Below are positions 40,877-49,373 of a stretch of 64,000 bases of DNA, in pieces. The notes beneath the pieces are model-generated. The model made no database searches, was not told where the DNA came from, and saw nothing but the letters and a program-made list of their open reading frames with translations. How positions within the stretch are numbered: the first letter of the stretch is position 1; every line of letters starts with the position of its first letter. The stretch is from a virus. The DNA lies in the IMG/VR virus record IMGVR_UViG_3300014720_000019, positions 1-64,000 of that record. One strand, 5' to 3'. The translations under genes and the position numbers were made by a program.

Positions 40877-42133
40877 ATGCAGTATCCTGTATTAAACAAA
40901 GACTCAATTGCAGCTAACATAACAGAGACAAAAGCAAAGATACCTTTACTTATTAAGGGTAATTGGCATGTACCTGGTTTTGGCTTAATGTCTGTTACTG
41001 ATGAGTATATTGATACTTTAACTGATAACTTCAAACAAGATGTACTAGGATTTAAACCCTATGCAACATTAGGTCATCCAACTGACTCACCTGATCCAGC
41101 ATCAATTGATGGAGAGAGAAAAAGAGGAGACTTAGAAGATCTAGTTAAAGAAGGAGAGATTTTATATGGCATATACAATATTAATAAAGAGACATATGAT
41201 CTACTTAGAAATGGTGATTATGAATATAGCTCTCCTGAGATTCAACAAAACTTTAAGGATAAACAGACAGGCAAAGTAATAGGACCAACCCTCCTAAGAA
41301 CCGCTCTAACAAACGCCCCTTTTATGCCATTTGGTGATAGTAAAGCAGTACTTTTATCACAGAAGGGAAATGAGACAATTCTTCCTTCAATGTTTATAAA
41401 ATTATCAACAACTATTGATCAAGAGCAAATAGAAACTTCAGTTGAAGATACAATTAAAGAACCCATAACTGAAGCATTAGTAGAAGAAACATTAATACCC
41501 CTAACAACAATAGAAACAAAGATGACCTTACAAGAAGAAGTAAAAGCTCCTGAGAGCTCTAAAAATGAATCTACTTCTATTGACTTAGAAGCCATTCTAA
41601 ACAGAGTAGTAGAATCACAACAAAAGACGATTGCAAGCACCATTGAAGCAGTAACAACTAAGTTCAATGAAAGCTTAGAAGCTATTAACGCTAAGACCAC
41701 AGAAGCAGTAACAGCAGCTTTAACTAAAGTAGATGAGCTATCTAGTAAAGTAGAAGGACTAGCAACAAAAGCACAGGAAATTGATAAGACTAGTCAATTT
41801 ATTACTGCGTTATCTTCTAGTGAAAAGGCTAAAGAGCTAAACTACAAACTTAACTCATTATTTGAGACACAGAGAGTAAGTCCTGCTGCTATTTCATTAG
41901 CAAAGTCTATTGTTACTAGCACGGATGCTAACTCTGTTGTTAAACTATCTAGCAAAGCAGGTGATAAGGAGTTATCCTTAGAAGACTCTATCATTGAACT
42001 AGTAAAACTAAGTGCTAATATCATGCCAGAAGTTGAACAAACTGGTGCTACTGGTGAGGCCAAAAAAGAATCCTACATTAATAGTTTGATTCAGTCTAAC
42101 CTAGAAAAAGTAAAAGCAAAAGCCAGTAAATAA
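40877..42133 (+). CDS. Head protease/scaffold (Mu gpI-like)
   Basis: 418 aa. The first 160 residues match the Mu gpI family: YIDTLTDNFKQDVLGFKPYA, GHPTDSP, an LYGIYNINKETYDLL strand and DYEYSSPEI, with the SPE-type Ser and the GHP His as candidate catalytic residues, ending TALTNAPFMPFG. From residue 190 on it is a long coiled coil and Ala/Ser/Thr-rich region (TTIEAVTTKFNESLEAINA), the scaffold part that fills the procapsid and is cut at maturation. It lies directly upstream of the major capsid gene, as expected. A shorter in-frame start giving scaffold alone was not identified. Confidence 0.85.
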   Translation: MQYPVLNKDSIAANITETKAKIPLLIKGNWHVPGFGLMSVTDEYIDTLTDNFKQDVLGFKPYATLGHPTDSPDPASIDGERKRGDLEDLVKEGEILYGIYNINKETYDLLRNGDYEYSSPEIQQNFKDKQTGKVIGPTLLRTALTNAPFMPFGDSKAVLLSQKGNETILPSMFIKLSTTIDQEQIETSVEDTIKEPITEALVEETLIPLTTIETKMTLQEEVKAPESSKNESTSIDLEAILNRVVESQQKTIASTIEAVTTKFNESLEAINAKTTEAVTAALTKVDELSSKVEGLATKAQEIDKTSQFITALSSSEKAKELNYKLNSLFETQRVSPAAISLAKSIVTSTDANSVVKLSSKAGDKELSLEDSIIELVKLSANIMPEVEQTGATGEAKKESYINSLIQSNLEKVKAKASK

Positions 42134-42177
42134 TAACAAATAATATATAAATCAAATAATAAAGAGAACAAATAATA

Positions 42178-43497
42178 ATGGCATTACAACAAGTTCCATC
42201 TTTTAACATGGATGCATATGCATCCCCTTGGGAGACAGTCAGTACTAGCGAGAAGCCAGGTGTACCTTCATACCTAGAACTAGCTAAGTCTTTTCTTCCT
42301 TTGGTAGGATCAACCCCCCTTAAAGAGTTGTTTCCCGATCAAACTATTAAGCAACCAATTGTTGCTATAGAGCAGCGCTTTGAAACTAGTGGCACCTTGT
42401 TCACACCTGTCAAGTTTGGTGAGCCTGATCAACTACTTGGCATTGCACAATACACCACTCAAAGACGTTATGTTCAACCCTTATATATGAGAGGATCTCA
42501 TTATATTAGTTGGGGTGATGTTAATATGAGAATCAAAGATGACACCTTAAACGACTTTGAAGATCCACAAGCATATGTTGCTAGACAAGTTGAGAAGCTA
42601 GTAGAAGCACATAACTTGACATGGGACGTATATAGAGGTCTAACACTATTAGGTGGTATTAACTACACTGATCCTAGAAGTGGTCAAGCAGTACAAGTTA
42701 GCTCTCAAATCCCTGCTCACAACTTCTGGTCTTACAACAATGTTAGTGGCTATAGAGGTAGAAATGAGGCCAATCTATTCAGAGGATTGATTGACTATAA
42801 TACTCCTCAAGCCTCTACTAGTGGTGTTCCTTGGACTGAACCAGACGCTGCAATTGTATCCTGCATTCAGAAGTTTGTTTATTGGTTTAAAACCACTAAT
42901 AAGACCAAAGTAACCGCCATGTATATTCATCCTGATCTTAAGATGATCATCAGTGAAAACAATGAGATCAAGATGCAAACTGGGGGCCTTATTCCTAGAT
43001 TAGGCGCTAAAACAGGTGACAAGCAAGTATTGATTAATAACACTGGTGGCGGCTACCAAATTGAATCTGATGTACTAAGTGCTAATATGGTAGGTTCTAT
43101 TGGTGTCGGTCCAGAAGGTATTGTATCAATTGCTGGTATTCCTATCAGAACCGTTGAAACTTGGTATAGAGATCCAGTTGATGGTGTCAGAAAGTATCTA
43201 TGGCCTAGAAACAAGGTTGTATTTGTATCTGAAGCTGCACCTAATGGTAGCTATGAAGCACCTGGCAGAACTCAATATTGTGTATCAGAAGAAAGCGGTG
43301 GTGAGCCTGGATTGTGGATGAGAGAACAAAGAGATACTCCTATTCCTTCTGCGCCTGGTATGTATGTACAAATGGGCAATGCTGGTCTACCTTATCTCCT
43401 ATATCCTCATAGAGTTGCTCACATGAAGGTAGCTGAAATTCAAGATATTAATACTAGAATTGGGGTCCTTGGGGACTTGCAATATGGAAGTTTGTAA
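42178..43497 (+). CDS. Major capsid protein
   Basis: 439 aa. A HK97-type major capsid protein of the cap_E-like kind: an N-terminal arm (residues 1-60), then YVQPLYMRGSHYISWGDVNM, FEDPQAYVARQVEKLVEAHN (helix), ITWDVYRG-like TWDVYRGLTLLGGI, and a C-terminal domain ending LYPHRVAHMKVAEIQDINTR. It directly follows the protease/scaffold gene and is followed by a bidirectional terminator. The short, A-rich leader AACAAATAATAATG shows no Shine-Dalgarno, as in several late genes here. Confidence 0.85.
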   Translation: MALQQVPSFNMDAYASPWETVSTSEKPGVPSYLELAKSFLPLVGSTPLKELFPDQTIKQPIVAIEQRFETSGTLFTPVKFGEPDQLLGIAQYTTQRRYVQPLYMRGSHYISWGDVNMRIKDDTLNDFEDPQAYVARQVEKLVEAHNLTWDVYRGLTLLGGINYTDPRSGQAVQVSSQIPAHNFWSYNNVSGYRGRNEANLFRGLIDYNTPQASTSGVPWTEPDAAIVSCIQKFVYWFKTTNKTKVTAMYIHPDLKMIISENNEIKMQTGGLIPRLGAKTGDKQVLINNTGGGYQIESDVLSANMVGSIGVGPEGIVSIAGIPIRTVETWYRDPVDGVRKYLWPRNKVVFVSEAAPNGSYEAPGRTQYCVSEESGGEPGLWMREQRDTPIPSAPGMYVQMGNAGLPYLLYPHRVAHMKVAEIQDINTRIGVLGDLQYGSL

Positions 43498-43531
43498 GAG
43501 CACCAATTAATTAAATAAACTTTATATTAAT

Positions 43532-43565
43532 AAAAAGAGGCTAGATTATTTTCTAGCCTCTTTTT
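43532..43565. terminator. Bidirectional terminator after the capsid gene
   Basis: Perfect 14-bp stem 43532-43545/43552-43565 (AAAAAGAGGCTAGA), 6-nt loop, T tracts on both sides. It separates the capsid gene from the convergent endonuclease gene. Confidence 0.85.
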
Positions 43566-43570
43566 ATTAT

Positions 43571-44479
43571 TTATTTAATCTTAATTTTATATCCAGACCA
43601 ACCTTTATAATAAGAACCCTTTTCAATTAAATCATGAATAGATTGCTTACTTATATTATTATCTTTACAAAATGTAGTAAGATCCCTAAATATATACTCA
43701 TTACCACTATTATCTTTTATATGATACTCAAATAATCTCCCCCTTTTTGGGCCATTTTTAGCAGTCTCACTTATTATTATATCTTTATCTTTATTTATAT
43801 CAACTTTATATCCAGACCAACCTTTATAAAAAGTACCTTTATTAATCATATTACCTAAATGAGTCCTACTTAAATTGTGTAGATTACAAAACTCAGTTAA
43901 GTTATTAAATACATATTGATTACCTTCTAAGTCAGTTACATGATACTCAAACTCTATTCTTGTTCCAAGTCTTTTAATATCATGTTTAGCCTCTTTAAGA
44001 GGTATTTTTCTAACTGCTTTAGAAGGTTTATTAGTTCTACTTGTAATTAGTCTTTGTTTATCTTCGTCACTCATTTTTCTACCTTTAGCAGCCTCACTAA
44101 TTTTCTTTCTAGCCTCTTCACTATGAGTTTTACCAGACATATAATTTGTACTAGCAGAAGGATTAATATTATAACCATAGTCCCTATCCCAACTCTTATA
44201 ATAGTCCATCCAATATTGTTCTCTTGCTGTTAACAGAGCAATATTATCAGACCCATCTTCTAACTTTGGCACCACCTCTAACACTTCAAATATAAAGTCC
44301 TCTTCACCATATTTATTGAAGGCCTTCTGAAGATAATCATTATCATGTTGATTCCTTCTTAGATTTAGTAGGTGGTCCCCTTTTCTACCATTAAGATATA
44401 CTGTTTGACCAATATATCTTTTACCTGTTGTTTTATTGGTTATAGAGTATATACCAGCTACCTTATTTCTTGTTCTCAT
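43571..44479 (-). CDS. GIY-YIG homing endonuclease with NUMOD3 and two repeats
   Basis: 302 aa. GIY at residues 9-11 and YIG at 22-24, followed by RKGDHL and a downstream TAREQYWMDYY with the catalytic Glu, define a GIY-YIG nuclease. SGKTHSEEARKKISEAAKGR is a NUMOD3 DNA-binding motif. Two C-terminal repeats follow, each with a Y-H core, NxYxF strand, TFC or EFC helix and YYKGWSGYKxxI or FYKGWSGYKVDI. It is a free-standing, probably selfish element placed just after the capsid gene on the opposite strand, as such elements often are. The cut site probably lies in allelic DNA without it. Confidence 0.85.
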   Translation of the reverse strand: MRTRNKVAGIYSITNKTTGKRYIGQTVYLNGRKGDHLLNLRRNQHDNDYLQKAFNKYGEEDFIFEVLEVVPKLEDGSDNIALLTAREQYWMDYYKSWDRDYGYNINPSASTNYMSGKTHSEEARKKISEAAKGRKMSDEDKQRLITSRTNKPSKAVRKIPLKEAKHDIKRLGTRIEFEYHVTDLEGNQYVFNNLTEFCNLHNLSRTHLGNMINKGTFYKGWSGYKVDINKDKDIIISETAKNGPKRGRLFEYHIKDNSGNEYIFRDLTTFCKDNNISKQSIHDLIEKGSYYKGWSGYKIKIK

Positions 44480-44523
44480 ACATTGTTATAAGTATAAATA
44501 TAAACACTTAAACAACAGATTAA

Positions 44524-44799
44524 TCATCTCCAACTAATATTAAGACTAAACACATCTTTATATATAACTACATACCCATTTTTACTTAGCTCTTTCTCTA
44601 TATATTCAACATTAGATATAAAGGGTATAACAACATCTGTATAACCATTAGTAGCTCTTTGTCTAATCATATCAGCAACCTTTTGTAACTCTTCATCCCT
44701 ATCAACATTATTGGCCAACCTATTAGCCTCTTTAGCATTTAATAATGGCAATACAACTTGCTCTTTATTCTGTGTATTATTCTGTGGTTTAGTGTTCAT
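44524..44799 (-). CDS. Hypothetical protein, 91 aa
   Basis: MNTKPQNNTQNKEQVVLPLL, then a Leu/Asn/Arg-rich helical domain (NAKEANRLANNVDRDEELQK) and a C-terminal VIPFISNVEYIEKELSKNGY. It lies upstream of the homing endonuclease on the same strand. GGAGTTAT sits just before the ATG. No family recognised. Its leader holds a direct repeat of GTAGGC and an ATATATAATG tract. It could be a regulator or a passenger of the inserted element. Confidence 0.65.
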   Translation of the reverse strand: MNTKPQNNTQNKEQVVLPLLNAKEANRLANNVDRDEELQKVADMIRQRATNGYTDVVIPFISNVEYIEKELSKNGYVVIYKDVFSLNISWR

Positions 44800-44932
44800 A
44801 TAACTCCTATATACGTGCCTACTTTGTTATTTAAAGGCCTACATTATATATGACATTGTATTATATATTTATAGACAAAATAAGGTAAGTAGAATAACTT
44901 ACTAGACAAATAATAAGAGAGAAATAATAATA

Positions 44933-46087
44933 ATGGGATTGTATCAAGTTAATCAAGTCCTTAAAGGCGCTAGAAATAGTGGTGGTCTAAAGACTTATAA
45001 TCAAGCATCAGTAGTAGAGAAGCCAGTAGCAGCTATCTCTGGTACAACTATTACATTTACTGGAGGCAACCTTGAAGTAGAAGGTAAGTTGTATGGACTA
45101 TCCACCTTTGACTTTGCACCTTTTGCTGCATTGTTAAAAGCATCAACAACCTATGTACTAAGTGCTGTTCCTTCCTTTGTTGAACCTGCTGATAAGACAG
45201 CCGCACAAACTGCTGGTGTTAACTACACAGTTAGCCAAACTAGTCTTGGTGAGTCAGTATTAGCTTACTTCTTAAATCCTGCTGCTGAGACTCAAATTAA
45301 TGCGTTAGGTGGCTATTTAGCAGTAACTGAAAGAGTACAAGCTGGCACTGCAACTGAAGCAGATTTTAGAGCATTTTCTTTCTACTCCAGTGAAAGAGAC
45401 AAGCTAGCAGATCCTAGATACACTGGTCAAAGATTACCTATTAGTGGTTTGAAGTATGTACTAACAGAAGTAACACCACAAGATAACTCTAGTAAGGCTA
45501 ATGCTCTAGCAACCTTCACAGCTAATGACTTTGCTAAGTTTAGAGCAACCCAAGGTGACATTCCTGCTGAGTTAAAAGTACTAGCAACTGCTGCTGCTGT
45601 TACCGCATATGAGACACCTGGCAAGACATTCTTGTGTAAGAGAATCTTTGGCTATACATCATTAAACAATGCTAATGCTAATATTGGTGGTGTTGAAGTT
45701 GGCGTATATAACATTACAACTGGTGCATTGTTACCTACTCCTTTCACCAATCCAACTGACATTATTACTGGTGCAGCATTGTCTGGTTTAACACACTTTG
45801 TAGTGTATGAGTTCTACTACCCATCATACATTGAACCTGGTAATGAGGGCTTCAAAGATAGACCTTTAAATATCCTCTCTGTAAGAGAAGCAAGTGGTCT
45901 TGGTAGAATCAATCCAATCTACTTAGATAATCCTTTCAACATTCAAAGATCCGCTCTAATGCAAGCTAAAGCTAGACCATCTTTAACTCTATATAACAAC
46001 CCTTGTGATCTTGTTAAAGTTACAGTTTCTAGCTTAGGTCCAGTAGTTCTTAGCAATCTTGTTCCTGTTTATGATACACTTATCTAA
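44933..46087 (+). CDS. Structural protein, 384 aa (head or neck)
   Basis: No family recognised. It is Ala/Thr/Leu-rich with beta-character (GTTITFTGGNLEVEGKLYGL; ATAAAVTAYETPGKTFLCKR), and its low Lys/Glu content matches capsid decoration or neck proteins. It opens the plus-strand unit of neck and tail genes; the start has AAGAGAG upstream and an ATAATAATAATG context shared with the capsid gene. By position it may be a head decoration or completion protein. Confidence 0.7.
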   Translation: MGLYQVNQVLKGARNSGGLKTYNQASVVEKPVAAISGTTITFTGGNLEVEGKLYGLSTFDFAPFAALLKASTTYVLSAVPSFVEPADKTAAQTAGVNYTVSQTSLGESVLAYFLNPAAETQINALGGYLAVTERVQAGTATEADFRAFSFYSSERDKLADPRYTGQRLPISGLKYVLTEVTPQDNSSKANALATFTANDFAKFRATQGDIPAELKVLATAAAVTAYETPGKTFLCKRIFGYTSLNNANANIGGVEVGVYNITTGALLPTPFTNPTDIITGAALSGLTHFVVYEFYYPSYIEPGNEGFKDRPLNILSVREASGLGRINPIYLDNPFNIQRSALMQAKARPSLTLYNNPCDLVKVTVSSLGPVVLSNLVPVYDTLI

Positions 46088-46123
46088 TTAAGTAGATAAC
46101 TAACAAAGGTATAAAAACAAGAC

Positions 46124-46801
46124 ATGTTTGATCCAACTATTAGAGTAAGAGTTATAGCTGATTTCAAATACAAAGATATGTACTACTTAACTGCTGGTAC
46201 ATATCTTAGTTTTGATCTATATGACAGCACAAAGATTGCTGAGCTAATCAGTCTATATAACCCACAGTATGAATATAGGGAGCACATTGAGTTACCAGCA
46301 AGAGACAGTCTTCCTTATCATGTTAAGAATCAGTTAGAAGAGACCTACACCTCTAACAAACCAGCAGACGCTAATGAGTATCTACCAAAGAGTGACGTGC
46401 CATTCTATGAAGTAGGTGGTGAAACCTTCTCACCTTATGGCATATCACCATATGAAGAAGACAAGCCAGTTGTAGCCCTTGCTGATAACACATATGAGCC
46501 AGAAGTAACAGAGCCTAAGTTCCCTGAGATTCAGCCTTCAGTATTAGAGGGAAAAGTAGTAATCAAAGAAGAAGTAACTGAATCTACTGACGTTGCAAAA
46601 GACTATGAATATGTAATAGAAGAAGCACCTAAACAAGCTTACAGTGAACTAACAACCGTTATATTAAATTCAACAGAGGATGAGTTAGAGGCTAGATCAG
46701 CCTCTGACATTAAAAAGGCAGTATTAGAATTTGATCCAAGTTATGACTATACAAATAAGAAAGAAGCTATCAAGTACATCTTATCTAGAACAGAACAATA
46801 A
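46124..46801 (+). CDS. Acidic structural or connector protein, 225 aa
   Basis: MFDPTIRVRVIADFKYKDMY starts a beta-rich domain (residues 1-60); the middle is Glu/Pro-rich and looks disordered (PEVTEPKFPEIQPSVLEG); the last 50 residues are helical (TEDELEARSASDIKKAVLEF). It sits between a structural gene and the large neck gene. No family recognised; a head-tail joining role is plausible by position. Confidence 0.68.
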   Translation: MFDPTIRVRVIADFKYKDMYYLTAGTYLSFDLYDSTKIAELISLYNPQYEYREHIELPARDSLPYHVKNQLEETYTSNKPADANEYLPKSDVPFYEVGGETFSPYGISPYEEDKPVVALADNTYEPEVTEPKFPEIQPSVLEGKVVIKEEVTESTDVAKDYEYVIEEAPKQAYSELTTVILNSTEDELEARSASDIKKAVLEFDPSYDYTNKKEAIKYILSRTEQ

Positions 46802-46804
46802 CAA

Positions 46805-48727
46805 ATGAACTTTGCACAAGACATACAGAGTAGTCTTGATACAACTAATTTCATAAAGCTAGTAAGGCCTCTATGTGTGCTAACACAAGGGGCCTCCTTT
46901 ATAGCTGATACTGACATTATCTTTCAAGGGCTACAACAGTTTAATAACATAGGACTTGTATTATCTGCTGCTAAAGATAAAGATAATACACAACTATTTA
47001 AGACACCAACAACATATCAAGCGGTATTAAATCTAATAACAAACTCTGAGTATAGTAGTGGTCTTATTAATGTAGCAGCAGAGTTAACAGCAGCAAACAT
47101 CATTAGATCATTACCTCTTAATGACTCATTAAAGTTAATTGAAAGGGGTAACACATTAGAACAAAGAGCCTATTCAAATTTAGATAGAATTATATTCTTA
47201 TATACTAATAACAACAGTACTACAACTAATAGTAGTAAAACATCAAAAGAGTATTTCTTCTTTGCACCTGAATTAGACAAAACAACAATACCAGCATCAG
47301 CATTTGATGTTGGATTAGAGACTGATATTGTATCTATTGATAATGTTAAGGTTGTCCCATCTATAACAGTTGATCCTAATCATATAGCCTTTATATATTT
47401 CAACATATTAAAGTCAGAACCAGGCACACCACCTCTATTAAATGAAGGGGCCACGCAAGTATTTAATGGAGAGACAATAGAGAATATAGTATTTAGACTT
47501 ACATCTGATATAAATGCTTTATGTACTAGTGTTTATACAACTGGTACTCAAGTATATCCATATTCAAATCTAATAGCAGCACCTACTAGAACCACTGATA
47601 ATATTACAAACATAAGTCTTAAAAAGAAGGATTTATACCCTCTAACAACAACATTTAAGAATAAAACTGCTAGATTTAATACATCTCTTTACAGTGTTTA
47701 TATTGAATTTACAGCTAGAAGATTATCTACACTAATAGCAAGTGAAGCCATCATTGTTAGACCTATAACTATACATAAGGGTATTTTAATTACTGGATAT
47801 GTTGGTACTTACAATAGCAGTACAACATACATCAATAACAACGTTGTTATATATAACAATAATGCTTATAGATGTATTGTATCTAATAGTATTAACATTG
47901 ATCCAACCAATACTACTAATTGGTTATTATTAGATCTATCAACTATTACTTATACAAGTAGTAATTTAGTTAATAACAAGAATAACTATTTATATGACTA
48001 CATAAATGGATTAGTAGTAGGAGTACAAAGTACAACCTCATTACTATATCAATCCTTACAACCAAAGGGCCCTTTATCAGCCATAATTGATGTTAATAAA
48101 GGTGTCACATCAACTGCATCTTCAACCACAACAAACAAGACAATAGATCACAAGGTTGAGATAGATACATTCTACTTTGGTGTAGTTGATAGTAGTAATC
48201 CACAATGCACACAAGCTGGTAAGTTACTATTTAGAATATCAACGTTATCTAATGATGTGCCTTGGATACCTATTAACATAATAGTTGGTGATAAACCAGA
48301 AGATGTAGCATTTAAGCTAGTACAAAAGCTATTAGAGTATAGGGTAGCAGATGATACTCATGTTGTAGGAGCACAGATATACAACAATGCAGTCTATATT
48401 AATGCATATAAGATATCTAATCCAGAAGTAAAAGTAGTAGTAGATGTTAAGTTTGAAGGGGTAGGGGGTATAACTGTTGCTGCCTATTATCACTTAGAAG
48501 CACCACAATCAACAGCATATAACACCTCACCAAGATCAGTTGCAGTAACAACAATACTAAGAATTACTAACAATCCCCCATCTGACAGCAACATTAATAA
48601 AGGCGCATCAACTGTTGACATTGGTAAAAGAGGCAATAGTAAGATGAGTAAAGTTAGAGATAAGATTGGAACACTAAACGATGTAACAGGATCACAATAT
48701 GTATGGAATAGATCAAGTATGTATTAA
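46805..48727 (+). CDS. Large structural protein with a CBM5/12-like segment, 640 aa
   Basis: No whole-protein family recognised. Residues 335-375 (YVGTYNSSTTYINNNVVIYN; AYRCIVSNSINIDPTNTTNW) fit the short CBM5/12-type carbohydrate-binding fold found in some phage structural and fibre proteins. The C-terminal part (ITVAAYYHLEAPQSTAYNTS) is rich in beta-strand residues. It lies directly upstream of the gene at 48699, overlapping it by 29 nt, and just before the sheath gene, so a neck or collar role is likely. Confidence 0.68.
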   Translation: MNFAQDIQSSLDTTNFIKLVRPLCVLTQGASFIADTDIIFQGLQQFNNIGLVLSAAKDKDNTQLFKTPTTYQAVLNLITNSEYSSGLINVAAELTAANIIRSLPLNDSLKLIERGNTLEQRAYSNLDRIIFLYTNNNSTTTNSSKTSKEYFFFAPELDKTTIPASAFDVGLETDIVSIDNVKVVPSITVDPNHIAFIYFNILKSEPGTPPLLNEGATQVFNGETIENIVFRLTSDINALCTSVYTTGTQVYPYSNLIAAPTRTTDNITNISLKKKDLYPLTTTFKNKTARFNTSLYSVYIEFTARRLSTLIASEAIIVRPITIHKGILITGYVGTYNSSTTYINNNVVIYNNNAYRCIVSNSINIDPTNTTNWLLLDLSTITYTSSNLVNNKNNYLYDYINGLVVGVQSTTSLLYQSLQPKGPLSAIIDVNKGVTSTASSTTTNKTIDHKVEIDTFYFGVVDSSNPQCTQAGKLLFRISTLSNDVPWIPINIIVGDKPEDVAFKLVQKLLEYRVADDTHVVGAQIYNNAVYINAYKISNPEVKVVVDVKFEGVGGITVAAYYHLEAPQSTAYNTSPRSVAVTTILRITNNPPSDSNINKGASTVDIGKRGNSKMSKVRDKIGTLNDVTGSQYVWNRSSMY

Positions 48728-49373
48728 CGTTGCTACACAGATAGCAAGTCACCCTTTGATATTAGCCAATCTAATAACAAATCCAATAACTGGAGAGAAG
48801 GTGCCAATTACTAATTACAGATTATATGGTGGGATTGAAACATCAAGTAACACTTTAACATGCGCTGTATATCCAGCACCAATAACATCATTAACAGCAA
48901 AAGAGCCAACATCACAGACAGCCAGTGTTATATATAGACCATATACATTAGGGCAAGAACAAGATGAAGTAATGTTTATGATTCATATAAGCTTTTACTA
49001 TAACAGTGTTACTGCTGGCTCCCAATCAACACCACTAATAATTCAAAATGTGCCTACACAATTACCTATAAATAATGATGAAATACTAATAGAAAATAGT
49101 AGAACATTAGAACTATATACAGATGTGTCTATGCATATATTAAGTCAATGCATTGAACTGTTAAGACTAATAATATATGACATTAAGATAGATGATTTAA
49201 ACACAAAGATTGAAGTACTTAGATCCTCATTTGTAGGAGGTGAGTGGGAGAGATCTCCCTACTTTAAAGAGGTTGTAACAGCCTGTCTAGTAACAACATT
49301 TCCTCCTAAAGCATCAAAACTAAGCACTAACATACAAAACATACAATATACAATACAGGATAATAATCAGTGA
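48699..49373 (+). CDS. Neck/tail completion-like protein, 224 aa
   Basis: MYGIDQVCINVATQIASHPL, an NYRLYGGIETSSNTLTCAVY strand, and a helical C-terminal half (TLELYTDVSMHILSQCIELL) ending in a basic region. Stop codon TGA overlaps the sheath gene's GTG start by 4 nt (GTGA), so the two are translationally coupled. By position, next to the sheath and downstream of the neck genes, it may be a tail terminator. I cannot assign a family. Confidence 0.68.
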   Translation: MYGIDQVCINVATQIASHPLILANLITNPITGEKVPITNYRLYGGIETSSNTLTCAVYPAPITSLTAKEPTSQTASVIYRPYTLGQEQDEVMFMIHISFYYNSVTAGSQSTPLIIQNVPTQLPINNDEILIENSRTLELYTDVSMHILSQCIELLRLIIYDIKIDDLNTKIEVLRSSFVGGEWERSPYFKEVVTACLVTTFPPKASKLSTNIQNIQYTIQDNNQ

